DNA of 64,000 nucleotides, taken from NCBI GenBank assembly GCA_917880885.1, contig OU862917.1:51754727-51818726 (forward strand), read 5' to 3'. A program made the translations under genes and the position numbers. The stretch is from Limnephilus marmoratus. Lineage: Eukaryota; Arthropoda; Insecta; Trichoptera; Limnephilidae. Below, one piece after another: positions 33,455 through 43,720 of this stretch. A model generated the notes under the pieces. It saw only the letters and a program-made list of their open reading frames with translations. It ran no database searches and had not been told where the DNA came from. Position 1 is the stretch's first letter. Every line of letters begins with the position of its first letter.

Positions 33455-33498
33455 AATATCTACATGTTTCGATAACAATGTTATCTTCATCAGAATAT
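33455..33498 (-). ncRNA. Type I hammerhead ribozyme motif, copy 1
   Basis: Minus strand order: ATATT (helix I), CTGATGA, extra A, helix II GATAAC-ATT-GTTATC, GAAAC, AT, GTA (predicted cleavage after A), GATAT (helix I). Helix I has one G-U pair. Helix III is two base pairs, as in PLE hammerheads thought to work as dimers. Confidence 0.7.
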
Positions 33499-33635
33499 GT
33501 CAATATATTGATACATATATTATTATATTAAATAAAAATAGATAACTTCTTCAAACTTAGCAAAATTACTTTGTGGCATCATAATATTATATAATGAATA
33601 ATATATCACTTTGTTTAAACCACTATAATATAAAC

Positions 33636-33679
33636 AATATCTACATGTTTCGATAACAATGTTATCTTCATCAGGATAT
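33636..33679 (-). ncRNA. Type I hammerhead ribozyme motif, copy 2
   Basis: Same core as the copy 181 bases away, but the first strand of helix I is ATATC, so all five helix I pairs with GATAT are Watson-Crick. The T-to-C difference upgrades the G-U pair, which is weak evidence for selection on structure. Confidence 0.75.
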
Positions 33680-33715
33680 GTCAATATATTGGTATATATT
33701 ATTATAAACCAACAT

Positions 33716-34355
33716 ATATACCCACTATCTCACTTTCATACTCAAAATCATTTAGGTATTTCCATAAATTTATTATTCCGGTCATAGACAGCCAATCTGT
33801 AATTAATAATTACGATTATTGGGTACATTATAAACAAGCAACGTTACCTAAAGTACCTATAATTATTATTATTACAAATACGACACAATTCATGTGTTTA
33901 ATAGAAGTACAAGAATGAGGTTATGTTCCAACCACTAAGCTTACCTCTCGATTAGAACTTCTTTCTTGCCAACACATTTTGCCTTTCTATTATTTAATTA
34001 ATTTCATTTTTTAACTCCCTCACAGTGCAGCTACCGTATTTATATACCATCTTTTAATATTACTTCCAAAATGCAAACGAAAGCCGGATACAAAGCAGTA
34101 TCATGTATCAACTATCCATAAATATACTAACCCCTAGATCGATATCTTCGGGCCTTTTGCTTCTAAGCAGTTTGGTCATCACTGTCACCAACTTAACCAA
34201 AAATAAAATGGTCCACCAAAGACAATAAACAAATAATATAGAGGAAGTTCAAGGCCATTTATCACCATAGAGAATATGATCGCACTCGACCTTCTTCATT
34301 CATTCATTAGCCAAATAAATTATTTAAAAATAAAAATGCTTGAAAGCAGAAAAAT
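33716..34355. other. No gene recognised
   Basis: AT-rich sequence without repeats or domains that I can identify. No PLE coding region follows the hammerhead repeats upstream on the minus strand. Confidence 0.3.
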
Positions 34356-34497
34356 GTTTTAGTTTCCCCAAGAAAACAACGTTCCATCTGACAAAGCCTG
34401 AAGCCTGAGGGAATGAGCTTTACATAATATTTACAGCTCATTCTCTCAGCAGGGAGCTTTGTCAGATGGAAACCTGTTATCCTGAGGAAATCAAAAA
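34356..34497. repeat. Foldback MITE-like hairpin
   Basis: Arms include TTCCATCTGACAAAGC (from 34382) and its complement GCTTTGTCAGATGGAA (from 34456), with further pairing of GAATGAGCT/AGCTCATTC toward the loop and TTTCC/GGAAA outside. Confidence 0.65.
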
Positions 34498-34733
34498 ATC
34501 AAGCGTTAGTAAAAAACCTAAAATATGAACTCCTTATAAAAGGAAAACATTTTCAAATAATGATTATGGTTTTCTGCAACGAATTTCCATTTTTCTGCTT
34601 GAAAAATGAGAACTCAGGAGTACATGTTTAAATACTTTTTATTTTCAGAAAGACAATCAATAATAGCACATAAAAACACTGGTTCGGTGAATTCGATGAA
34701 TTGATAAATGGTTTGAAAAAGACTATCGACACT

Positions 34734-34868
34734 GGAAAGGAAACATGGCTAAAGCGTCATACAGCTGTGACATTAAAGATTAACGTACACAATAAGCTGT
34801 ATTGTTTGTTTACGTATGTTCATCTTTAATGTCACATCTATATGGCGCTTTAGCCATTTTTCCTTTCT
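34734..34868. repeat. Foldback MITE-like hairpin
   Basis: The left arm GGAAAGGAAACATGGCTAAA pairs with TTTAGCCATTTTTCCTTTC, and GTGACATTAAAGAT with ATCTTTAATGTCAC. Total span is about 135 bases with a short loop. Confidence 0.65.
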
Positions 34869-35047
34869 AGCAGTCACCGTACATATCTTAGTTCTTGTAG
34901 AATAAAATAAAAAATCTGCATATTCTAAATTTCCTTTCAACCGAAATTAAACAGAGTATACCTTCATCGAGGACCCATTTCAGCCATCTCACAGTAAAAA
35001 CCGCATCACGTGTTCTGAAAAAAATATATCACATTAAAAAAAGTTTG

Positions 35048-35127
35048 TGAACATAATATATAATATTTTTCCCTTGTGATGACATACTTTGTTTATCACA
35101 AGGGAAAAATATTCTCCCTTCTGTTCA
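35048..35127. repeat. Perfect 19-bp stem hairpin
   Basis: AATATTTTTCCCTTGTGAT (35062-35080) pairs without mismatch with ATCACAAGGGAAAAATATT (35095-35113) across a 14-base loop. TGAACA/TGTTCA pairs outside. The size is compatible with a miRNA-like precursor or a tiny foldback element. Confidence 0.6.
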
Positions 35128-35505
35128 TATGAAGAACGAAAAAACCACGTAAGATCGTTGGAGATCCGCAAAAAATGCAAGGCTGATGTAAGCGTAATGA
35201 GTAAGATTGAGAAAGAAACCCTCGGATGGTTTGGGCATGAAAAGCGAATGTACAATGAATGGAAGAAGTATATATAACGCAGATGTGAGTGGTAGTGAAG
35301 TGCCAAGTCTTCCTCGGGGACACCAGAGGAAGACTTGGCACGATCAAGTGAATAATTGCTTGCTTGCGTGGGGCACGTCAAGAGTCAGAATAATAGAATA
35401 CTATGTATAAATGTGAATGAGGCAAGGAATGTATGCCAAGACCGAGTTGTTTGGCGATCCGTCCTCTCTGAATGCCCTGCGGGAAAACAGCATGACAATT
35501 AGTTA
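35110..35505 (+). pseudogene. RT C-terminal domain fragment (RTE-like family)
   Basis: The frame at 35089-35277 gives KKCKADVSVMSKIEKETLGW, then WFGHEKRM. The next gives QRKTWHDQVNNCL (35207-35410), and 35411-35505 gives NVNEARNVCQDRVVWRSVL then SECPAGK and a stop. This order (cysteine-starred R-K-C, LGWFGH-RM, RPRKTWxDQV, A-R-CxDRxxWRSxV) is the usual C-terminus of a common insect non-LTR RT. The core RT is missing. A templated inverted duplication lies inside it (35300-35341). Confidence 0.7.
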
Positions 35506-36574
35506 CTTAAAGCATTATTAATTTTACTTGCCAAATGTTATGATCTGCCAAACAATGTTATAAGGTGTTCCTAATGTAAAGCTTCAAAATCATCCAAAGT
35601 CGGGAACATTTTCTGAAACAATATTTGTGAAACATTAACCACTCGGACCCAAAGCTTGTTTTAACGATAATATAACATTAACAGACATATGTATGACGTA
35701 CGAGGCGTACGTAACTTATTAAAGTAAAATTGAAAGCATACTTTATCAATACAAACACATGTCATTTAACCTCAAATAGGTTTAAAGATAAATCAAGCTG
35801 AATGTTAATGTCGTATGTAATTACCTGATTTCTGGATCAATTGCGGACAAACTTTAACCATTTTTCCACCTCTGTAATTCGTGTAAACGATTTTTGAATG
35901 AAATATGCCCATCGGCGATGTCAACAATACAAATTCAAATACGAATTCATGTTCGTTTGACAATCGTATGATGCAATTTGACGTTTAAAGTTAGACCTAT
36001 CTATAATTAAGCTTTATCTATAAGAATTTGGTCCGCTCCTGTCAGTTCCAAGGTCAAAGCCGAGATTAACGCCCCTGCAACTATCAATGACACATGACAG
36101 GTTTACATTTACAACTACACCTGCGCCGCCAAGCGGGAGAAGTTAGCACAGCATTCTGCCATTATTATGGTAAAACAGGAATCTATCGGTATCTACTTAA
36201 TATTGTTCTAGATTCATTTTATGTAGGTAAAGAAATTGGCAACCACGGTAAAACAGGAATCTACTAATATTGATAAATAAATGAAACTGCAGAGACCTCT
36301 ATTAAACAATTAGTTAATGTTAACATCAGTTAATGAGAAAAATATCTGGACTTCGTAATTATTATTTTGTTCCGACCTTAAATTGAACATTATATGTATA
36401 TTGTTTTTTTCTATTAAATAAGTCCGTCTGGCTAATCAATTACATTGTGGCGAATTTCCTATACATCCGTGATCAAGGTTCGTGAAAAAGGTCTAAAGTT
36501 AAACACAGGAGAGTTCATTTGCATTACTTCAAGATGACCCACCATAGTCCTTACGTGACATTATTGGTACGAAT
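35506..36574. other. No gene recognised
   Basis: AT-rich sequence, no domain. A short palindrome at 35695-35712 (TGACGTACGAGGCGTACG) and the phrase GATCAAGGTTCGTGAA at 36474-36489 are the only structured items seen. Confidence 0.3.
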
Positions 36575-38400
36575 GTAGTTTATTTATTTATTTATTGTTT
36601 GAAACATTTACAGAGTGTTAACAAATTATTGCATTAATATTATTACGTTGGAATATGAACTGATATTAACACTCCAATTAGAAATGTTCACAGCATGCGT
36701 AATTAAGGTTTAGTTGTTGCTAGACGGAGATGCTAGTAATGAAAAGAAAACAGAAATAATAATAATAATAAAAAAGAAATATAAGACATGAAATTTAAAA
36801 CATGGTAAGTGTACAGAGAAAGAAACGTTTCTGGAAAGGATAATAAAGTTAAAATAAAGAAAAGACATAATAATAAAGCAATTAACAATCGTGACATATC
36901 ATTAATCCTGACATATCATCAATTAACAATAATTAAAAATCTTCTTCCATGACATATCATGGTAGAAGATTTTTAATTTGTTTTTTAAAATATTCGAGAC
37001 TGTTTGCGAAGATATCAATAAGGTCACATTCAATTGTGTTATACAAACGACACATTCGAGACAGTGGATTGAAGTATGCAATATTGTTATTAAATATTTC
37101 AATATGGAATATATTTTGACTTCTTAAGTTACGTCTATTAGGAACTTTAATATGTATGTTGCTCAGACAATGGGTGGTTAAAAGTTTATCATGAATAATT
37201 TTATATAAACATATTAAGTCAGCAAATTGTCTTCTTTTTTCCAATGTTGTAAAATTAAAGTGTTGTAATCGTTCCTCATAGGATTGGAGTATGGCATTAA
37301 ATCCAAGTTTAAATGATAGCAGTCTTAGGAATTTTTTTTGCACAGATTCAATTGTTTTAGAATATTTTAAATAATGTGGATTCCAGATAACACTCCCATA
37401 TTCCAAATTACTTCTGACCAACGAGTTGTACAAGGTTATAATGGATTGGGGGTATTTAAATGGTTTTGATATTCTATGGATGAATCCAATCATTTTCAAT
37501 GATTTACTTATAATTTTACTGATGTGTACATCAAACATAAACTTTGAATCAAGAGTGATTCCTAGATCTCTTATAGTGGTGACTGCATTTAATAGAACAT
37601 TATTAATGGAATATGCATAATCCTTTCGTCTTCTGTTACGAGTAAAAGTAATAGTGTAACATTTTTCAATATTTAAAAACATATCGTTTTGAATGCACCA
37701 GTTATTTAGTGTGTAAAGGTCTTCTTGAAGCTTAACATGATCAGAATCAGTGGAAATTTTACGGTAAATCTTGAGATCATCGGCAAATAGAACAAAATCA
37801 CAGCGTAACATGGGGCCAAGGTCATTAATAAAGATTAAAAATAGCAGAGGGCCAAGGTTAGACCCCTGGGGTACGCCTGATGTTACAATTACGGGAGGTG
37901 ATTCGTACCCATTAATAAGTACTAATTGTGTTCTATGTTCCAAGTAAGACTTAAACCATCTAAATAGATCACCGTGAATACCAATTCGATCAAGTTTCTG
38001 TAGTAAAATAGAATGGTTAACTTTATCAAACGCCTTTTGAAAATCTGCGTAAATGGCATCTACTTGAGTTCTTTCGTTAAAAGCATTACAAACGTAATCA
38101 CAAAAGTCGAGAAGATTTGAGTTTGTGGATTTGTTGGGAACAAATCCATGTTGATTGATGCATAATTGGGGTTTAAAGTGTGAAAATACAGAAATATAAA
38201 TTATAGATTCAAAGGCTTTTGCAAAACACGATAAAATGCTGATAGGTCGATAATTTTTCACAAAAGATTGATCACCAGATTTGTGTATTGGAACAATATT
38301 TGCATTTTTCCATAAATCTGGGAAAGTAGTTGGTAGTTGTGTTGTATTAGTTATGAATAGATACTCACCGTACTGAATGCCAATAAATAGGTACATGGGC
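36575..38400 (-). mobile_element. 5'-truncated Jockey-clade LINE
   Basis: It includes the RT ORF 36957-38405, a 3' UTR of about 370 bases and a tail that is (TAAA)n on the minus strand (TTTATTTATTTATTTATT at 36580-36597). The 5' end lies near the RT fingers, so ORF1 and the APE endonuclease are lost. The same family supplies the older fragment at 835-2872. Confidence 0.85.
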
Positions 38401-38405
38401 ATCAT
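36957..38405 (-). CDS. Reverse transcriptase of a Jockey-clade LINE (partial ORF2)
   Basis: A 482-codon uninterrupted frame. Palm motifs in order: NYRPISILSCFAKAFE (residues 51-66), motif A IYADFQKAFD (118-127), SGVPQGSNLGPLLF (176-189), motif C FVLFADD (204-210), then LGITLDS and the thumb SLVRSNLEYGSVIWN. The enzyme would copy LINE RNA at a nicked target by target-primed reverse transcription. The usual Jockey ORF2 is about 900 residues with an N-terminal APE endonuclease; here the first residues (to about 20) are probably flanking sequence, since the element is 5'-truncated. The intact frame implies a recent insertion, but without endonuclease it cannot mobilise itself. Confidence 0.9.
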   Translation of the reverse strand: MMPMYLFIGIQYGEYLFITNTTQLPTTFPDLWKNANIVPIHKSGDQSFVKNYRPISILSCFAKAFESIIYISVFSHFKPQLCINQHGFVPNKSTNSNLLDFCDYVCNAFNERTQVDAIYADFQKAFDKVNHSILLQKLDRIGIHGDLFRWFKSYLEHRTQLVLINGYESPPVIVTSGVPQGSNLGPLLFLIFINDLGPMLRCDFVLFADDLKIYRKISTDSDHVKLQEDLYTLNNWCIQNDMFLNIEKCYTITFTRNRRRKDYAYSINNVLLNAVTTIRDLGITLDSKFMFDVHISKIISKSLKMIGFIHRISKPFKYPQSIITLYNSLVRSNLEYGSVIWNPHYLKYSKTIESVQKKFLRLLSFKLGFNAILQSYEERLQHFNFTTLEKRRQFADLICLYKIIHDKLLTTHCLSNIHIKVPNRRNLRSQNIFHIEIFNNNIAYFNPLSRMCRLYNTIECDLIDIFANSLEYFKKQIKNLLP

Positions 38406-38603
38406 GATACAGCATTTGGCAGGTATGAAGAATATGAATGCTGGTCTTCTTCATATCTCAACACCAGGAGTGGTGCGCTATAATCTTGGACTATTAAGAG
38501 AAAACTTATAGGTACCATCTTCTAATATGGCGCTTGCAGCTGCTCGACAATTGTGGAGTTGTAATGCAAAACTGACTATTTCCAAAAACTGAACTTGGTA
38601 AAT

Positions 38604-38792
38604 ATTCGGAACAAACGTCAACGGTTATGTAACGGGATTGTGTATGTTATCTTTACTTTAAAAAACAGCCTACGTTTTTGAATGGTTTGTCTGGCAAAGC
38701 AGGGTTTGTGTAGCGGGCTTGTGTACCTATCTTAATTTTAAAAGTTTTATAAAAAAAAGTGCGTATTAACCGTTGACGTTTGTTCCGAACTG
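38604..38792. mobile_element. Short element with 23-bp perfect inverted repeats
   Basis: TTCGGAACAAACGTCAACGG (38604 on) is the exact inverse of the sequence ending near 38792 (CCGTTGACGTTTGTTCCGAA). A third copy of this end lies at 38946-38962 plus 39343-39358, split by the next MITE. Internal direct repeats of AAAGTTTTA-AAAAAAAGTGCG precede two of the copies. Confidence 0.6.
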
Positions 38793-38962
38793 CAAACAGA
38801 GTGATTTGACAGTGTGAAAGCAAATTTTCAATTTACGTAAATAAAATTAAAAATGTAACATTTTCAATCTCCCCCAATGCAAATAGTTGTCTTTTATGGT
38901 AATTAAGAAGAATCTAAAAGTTTTACAAAAAAAAAGTGCGAATTAACCGTTGACGTTTGTTC

Positions 38963-39342
38963 TAGTCCTGGGTCGATCGTGAATAACCCGCTCATTGAAA
39001 CCCGCTCACGGACCACCAAAGAGCGAGCGGGTCACTTTTTCGTTAGCACCCGGGTCTCGCGACCCACTTCTCGCAACCGCTCTACTACTGCAACCTGGGT
39101 TTCGGGTGCGGATGTGGCGGGGCGAGCGACGATAGATAGATGTATGAGAGAGCGATCGGTTTGTCAACACCCGGGTTTCGCCACCCGCTCTCTCGACTCA
39201 GGTAGTAGAAAGTAGCTGGGTGAAGCGTAATCGAGTTTTATATTTTGTGTCGCGAAAAGAGCGGGTCTTCGCGACCCGCTCGTGACGCCAGTGTGTCGTG
39301 AGCGACCCGGGTCGTGTAAAACGGTCGATCGACCCAGGACTA
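38963..39342. mobile_element. hAT-type MITE, 380 bp, TSD confirmed by an empty site
   Basis: Ends TAGTCCTGGGTCGATCG and CGATCGACCCAGGACTA are perfect inverted repeats. GTTTGTTC flanks both sides (38955-38962, 39343-39350). The unoccupied sequence TTGACGTTTGTTCCGAAC is present at 38774-38791. The interior is GC-rich with many GCGGGT/ACCCGC palindromic pieces. The 78-codon frame inside is a by-product. Confidence 0.85.
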
Positions 39343-39359
39343 GTTTGTTCCGAACAATT

Positions 39360-40599
39360 ACCCTGAACTTTTCAGTAGAGGCAAAAAACTGTACCGAATC
39401 TACCTAATACTCAAATAATGTTTTTTTAAATAATAACTAATAAAAATATTTTAAACCATTTTGTGTGATTTATAGACTAGGGGAAGTTGAGAAATATTTC
39501 AAATTTATATTTGAAAATTATTTTTTTTCCAAACCATTTCGCATTATAACACCACAATTTTGAACGAACAAATGTCGTAGATACCTACATAGATTGTATC
39601 AGTTCAAACTGAAGAAAGTAAAAAAAAAATTATGGTTATTTTAATTATTTTTTATAGATCCATTTTTTCCTTGAAGGCGTAAAAATAATATTGACGTACT
39701 TTAACAATTTAATATCAAATTCTTTGCATTAAAAAATCACATCTAATATCCGATCAGCTATCACGAGGAAAAATTCTCTGATACCAACAACTAGCGGCGA
39801 TTTTGTGATTAAATCGACTGGTTTGCAATAAAAACCAATGATGATTATGAAACCCTTCGGAAAATTTTTTCCCGCGGCTGACGCAAATATGTATGTAATT
39901 TGGAAAGTCAAGCCCGCGGGCGGTGTTGCCGACGCACACGTGTGTGGTCGAGCGACACCTAACATTCAAATCAAAATTTCGCGGAATGTATTAAAACTGG
40001 GTTTAAAATGCGGTTTTTTTCTTTATTACATTGACATCTGTTGAAATATTCAGGAATAAATATCTAATCTAAATTGGTGTTGAAAAAACTACTCCACCGA
40101 TCGCGTTACCGAGACCAGTGCCGGATTGACCTATAAACAAATTAAGCAATTGCTTAGGGCATCACGTCTTGGGAGGTTCCAGAAACAGCACCAAAAAAAT
40201 AATTTGCTAGTGTAGGTACATGAAGGGTAAGGTATTTTGTGTGTAGGTACGTAAATATATTTCATATTTTTTTGTTTTTATTTTATCCAAAGTCAAAATA
40301 TATATAGAATTTCGTTTAATTACTTATTTATTTACGCAAACAAACCGAAGCCGAAAGTTTCTAGCAAGCGCCAAATTTTAAATTCTATTTTGGATACCTA
40401 ATTCTTCGCAGAGAGTAGGTATAACGTATTTATTTAGGTACCTATGTCTGTGTGGGTGAAATCTCGCGAGCAAGATTTGAACAACTTTCCTAAAGGCATA
40501 GTTTCCTAAAGCATAGTTTGAAGTTGAGAACTGTTGAGCCGAAATTTTGGCTTAACATGCTTTTTACGATTTATTAGAAAATGTTATTTTTTAAGATAA
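39360..40599. other. No gene recognised
   Basis: AT-rich. A hAT-like start CAGTGCCGGATTGACC occurs at 40117 without a partner end that I could find. Overlapping frames near 39730-40040 lie on both strands and show no domain. Confidence 0.3.
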
Positions 40600-40609
40600 T
40601 ATCTATACA

Positions 40610-41183
40610 TTGCCCAAACGGCAATTACATGAAATTCCCTCGATAGAAAAAAAATCGCAAAGTATGCTCCGAAAATTTAAAAACGCGTTTTTTTCAGTTA
40701 GTTTACACTATATACCTATGTATGAGGTCGTTGCCGATGTACGTGCACAAAATACAACCGACATAGCTCCGGAAATCTTCTCCAAATTTTTTCTTGACAA
40801 AATTAAGCCAATACGTGACCTAACAGCCTCCGCCCCACCACCATATTTTACTAAAAGCAATAGCGGAAACTTTTCTGCCTTCAAACCTACAACCATCGAG
40901 GAAGTAAAGAAGTTAATACTTACTTCACCGAACAAGCAGTGTTCACTAGATCCCATTCCAACGTGGTTACTGAAGAAGTGTTGCAAGGAAATATCTCCCA
41001 TTCTAGTTCATCTTTTCAATAAGTCACTCAGCATGGGTGATTTCCCTAAACCCCTTAAATCAGCTGTTGTAACTCCACTAATTAAAAAACCGCAATTGGA
41101 CGCTGAAGATCTCTCAAACTACCGACCCGTTTCAAATCTTCCATTAATTTCCAAAATCTTAGAAAAAATCACTGCTTCACAGA
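40610..41183 (+). pseudogene. N-terminal part of CR1-group RT (pre-insertion half)
   Basis: Reads FFLDKIKPIRDL, PTTIEEVKKLILTSPNKQCS then LDPIPTWLLKKCC and SNYRPVSNLPLISKILEKIT, the standard linker and RT fingers of CR1-group LINEs. The frame is cut at residue 191 by the insertion 41184-41310, after which the same protein continues at 41311. It opens without a clear ATG, so the upstream boundary is the truncation point of the element. Endonuclease missing. Confidence 0.75.
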
Positions 41184-41310
41184 TAATATTATTATTATTA
41201 TTCTACGCCTGTCTCAACACAGGTATACCCTAGTGAGACAGGCATCGAATAATGTAATACAAACATTCTTTTTATAGATAAATAAATAAATAAATAAATA
41301 AAATATATCA
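41184..41310 (+). mobile_element. Short retroposon tail inserted in the RT
   Basis: Begins with ATT repeats, includes a stem GCCTGTCTCA/TGAGACAGGC (about 41207-41246) and ends in (AAAT)n. It interrupts the RT between SQI and YHLNSNKLLTKYQSAY. A stem-loop plus A-rich tail also terminates the Jockey copy at 2815-2872. Confidence 0.6.
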
Positions 41311-41326
41311 CTTAAACTCAAATAAA

Positions 41327-42586
41327 TTGCTAACTAAATACCAATCTGCATATAGAAGGTTTCACTCAACGGAAACTGGATTACTACGTGTTTTGTCAGA
41401 CATAACTCTTGCTATCGAGTCGGGAAAACTGGCACTCCTTTCAGTCTTGGACATGAGTGCCGCTTTTGACACGATCGACCATGATTTTCTTATTAAACGA
41501 TTAGAAGAATCCTTTGGTTTAAATGGCGGCGTTAAAAGCTGGCTGACATCGTACTTGGGTAACCGTACACAAGCCGTAAAGGTAGGGAAAAACCAATCAA
41601 AATATGCAACCCTTTCATCTGGAGTACCCCAGGGGTCTGTTCTGGGCCCACTTCTTTTCATCCTCTTCACAAATGATGTCGCTAAAATAATCGAATCATT
41701 TGGCCTTCTATCTCACTGCTACGCTGATGACCAAGAAGTTTACTTTTACTGCTTACCAGAGGAAGTAGACAGTCTAAAAACTCGCATAATTGATTGTCTA
41801 GAAGCAATTACCCGCTGGATGACCTCAAATAGATTAAAACTTAATCCGTCAAAGACTGAGTTTCTTTGGACCGCCACAAGCAGACGTCAGCATAACATTG
41901 ATAACTCCCCAATAACCATTTCAGGAAGTGACATCACTCCAAAGACTTGTATAAAACTACTGGGTGTCAATCTGGACGTTGATTTTTCCCTTAAAACTCA
42001 AGTGAACAGAACCGTAAGCACGGGATTTTTTCAATTGAGGCAAATTAAAGCAGTAAGGAGAAACCTGCCAACTGAGGCGACTAAATTACTAGTCAATTCG
42101 TATGTGGTTTCACGCTTAGATTATTGCAATGGAATATATGCAAGTCTTCCAAAATATCAAGTCAACAAATTACAATCCGTTTTCAACGCCGCGGCAAGAC
42201 TTATCACCGGCGTATCTAAATATTCCCACATTTCAGAGCATCTCAAAAATCTACACTGGCTTAAATGTCCTGAAAGGATCCAGTTTAAGCTCTGCTGGAT
42301 GGTATTTAAGTCCCTTAACGGAATGGCTCCGGCTTACTTATCGGAATTGTGTATTCCAGAAAATTCCAATTATCGTCAGTCAACCCTGAGGTCAGCAGCG
42401 TCAACAGCTATCGGAAGGTTAAAGGAACCAAAGCGCACACCAGATACTAAGTTCGGTGAGCGCGCTTTCGGAGTGTCAGGACCTAAAGCCTGGAATGGAC
42501 TGCCATATGACTTAAGAATGATCACAGACGCGGCGGAATTTAGAGCTAGACTTAAAACTCACCTTTTCAGACAGTCGTATCCATAA
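41327..42586 (+). CDS. Reverse transcriptase, CR1/L2/Crack-like LINE (main part)
   Basis: 419 codons without a stop. Motif A SVLDMSAAFDTID (39-51), SGVPQGSVLGPLLF (98-111), motif C HCYADD (130-135), LLGVNLD, thumb VVSRLDYCNGIY, and the C-terminal signature FGVSGPKAWNGLPYDLR with FRARLKTHLF, typical of the CR1/L2/Crack group. True coding starts upstream of this ATG, before the 127-base insertion. The enzyme would carry out target-primed reverse transcription. The continuous frame suggests the copy is fairly young. It is unrelated at family level to the Jockey RTs in this window. Confidence 0.9.
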   Translation: MLTKYQSAYRRFHSTETGLLRVLSDITLAIESGKLALLSVLDMSAAFDTIDHDFLIKRLEESFGLNGGVKSWLTSYLGNRTQAVKVGKNQSKYATLSSGVPQGSVLGPLLFILFTNDVAKIIESFGLLSHCYADDQEVYFYCLPEEVDSLKTRIIDCLEAITRWMTSNRLKLNPSKTEFLWTATSRRQHNIDNSPITISGSDITPKTCIKLLGVNLDVDFSLKTQVNRTVSTGFFQLRQIKAVRRNLPTEATKLLVNSYVVSRLDYCNGIYASLPKYQVNKLQSVFNAAARLITGVSKYSHISEHLKNLHWLKCPERIQFKLCWMVFKSLNGMAPAYLSELCIPENSNYRQSTLRSAASTAIGRLKEPKRTPDTKFGERAFGVSGPKAWNGLPYDLRMITDAAEFRARLKTHLFRQSYP

Positions 42587-42654
42587 ACTCAAAATCTTTC
42601 ACCTTCACATTCAATGCCCTCGACACCGTAAATAACTAACCTTTAAAAACGTAG

Positions 42655-42685
<31 letters not shown>

Positions 42686-42724
42686 TCGTTTCGTGAACAT
42701 TCTCCAGCCCTAAAGAGCCCTAAA

Positions 42725-43323
42725 CAGGGCCGGATTAACAATGTCGGGGCCCCTAGGCAATCCACATCTTGGGGCCCCTTTACCAATGGCGGACTATGGG
42801 GGGGGGAGGGTTGAAGGGGCCTCCAAACCCTCCTTGTTCCCTTGACCAAATCCTTAACCAGGCTTTAAGGGGGGGGGGGATAAGGTTTTAAAACTTTTTT
42901 TATTTTTTTTACTGAATATACAACATGTCAAGAGTATTGTGTCAAAATTTCAAACAAATCGGAGCAAAACTAACGAAGATACAGAGTTTCAAGCAACTGG
43001 CCCTCATGCTCGATTCAACTACATTTCGAGTATAAAATTTTTTAAATCGGTTTCTCACATTAATTACGTAAGAAGTTTTATCCAATAACCCCCCCCCCCC
43101 TTCCCCTTATAATTTGTTGTTTTCTTTAATGCGTGTACCTAATGTTATTAACCTGTAAATCTTCCTAATAATAAAAAAATAAAACATCTTGAAAGCTGAC
43201 TTTTTCCGACACTTCGTTGCTCACTAATTGAAGCAAGTCATTTTTTCTCGGGGCGCGGGGCCCCTAGCCGATGCGGGGCCCCTAGGCAGTTGCCTACTCT
43301 GCCTTAGGGATAATCCGGTACTG
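42725..43323. mobile_element. hAT MITE, 599 bp, perfect TSD
   Basis: Ends CAGGGCCGGATTA and TAATCCGGTACTG, flanked by GCCCTAAA at 42717-42724 and 43324-43331. Subterminal GGGGCCCCTAGGCA occurs near both ends in opposite orientation. It sits in the 3' UTR of the CR1-group LINE. Fragments of the same family are clustered at 51880-52270. Confidence 0.9.
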
Positions 43324-43687
43324 GCCCTAAATATCAACAATACTTTTGCCACTAATCTCTAATAGTCCTAAATTCTCCAGTATTTTAAAATAAATACCAA
43401 CTCTATTTTTGCAACTAATCTATTCATAAATGTAATACTAGGGAAGCAAATAATGTAAAATCATGCAATGTCCAGTGTGTTAACTGTAATGTCCTCCGCG
43501 TGCAAAGCCGTATCTTCTCCATAAACTTTCTAATTAAAGTGTGTTTATCGGAAGTGACCAGCCAGGTAAGTATGTTTCTGTATCCATTTATAAATAGTAA
43601 AATTAGTTAGAACCTAAGCATTCCTAATAAATTGTACAGCGCCCTTGAGGTGATTTTTCACAAAAACGGCGCTTTATAAATTATCCA

Positions 43688-43719
<32 letters not shown>

Positions 43720-43720
43720 G

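Larger units (their letters stand above)
33411..33715 (-). repeat. Tandem 181-bp repeat unit (PLE pLTR- or retrozyme-like)
   Basis: The block ATAATGAATAATATATCACT through TATGTCAATATATTG is present twice with a 181-base period (one full unit plus part of a second) and very few differences. Each copy carries a hammerhead core on the minus strand. Tandem terminal repeats with hammerheads are the hallmark of Penelope-like elements and of small retrozymes. No PLE reverse transcriptase or GIY-YIG frame is nearby. Confidence 0.75.
40600..43720 (+). mobile_element. CR1/L2/Crack-like LINE, 5'-truncated, with two insertions
   Basis: It contains RT coding 40610-41183 and 41311-42586, and a 3' UTR that ends in GGCGCTTTATAAATTATCCA followed by an (ATT)n microsatellite (43690-43720), the kind of tail seen in L2/CR1-group elements. 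A 127-base retroposon tail (41184-41310) and a hAT MITE (42725-43323) are inserted. A poly-A run lies at 42655-42683. Confidence 0.8.

Noticed and set aside
38979..39215. 78-codon ORF in GC-rich DNA
   Set aside because: Entirely inside a MITE with exact TIRs and TSD.
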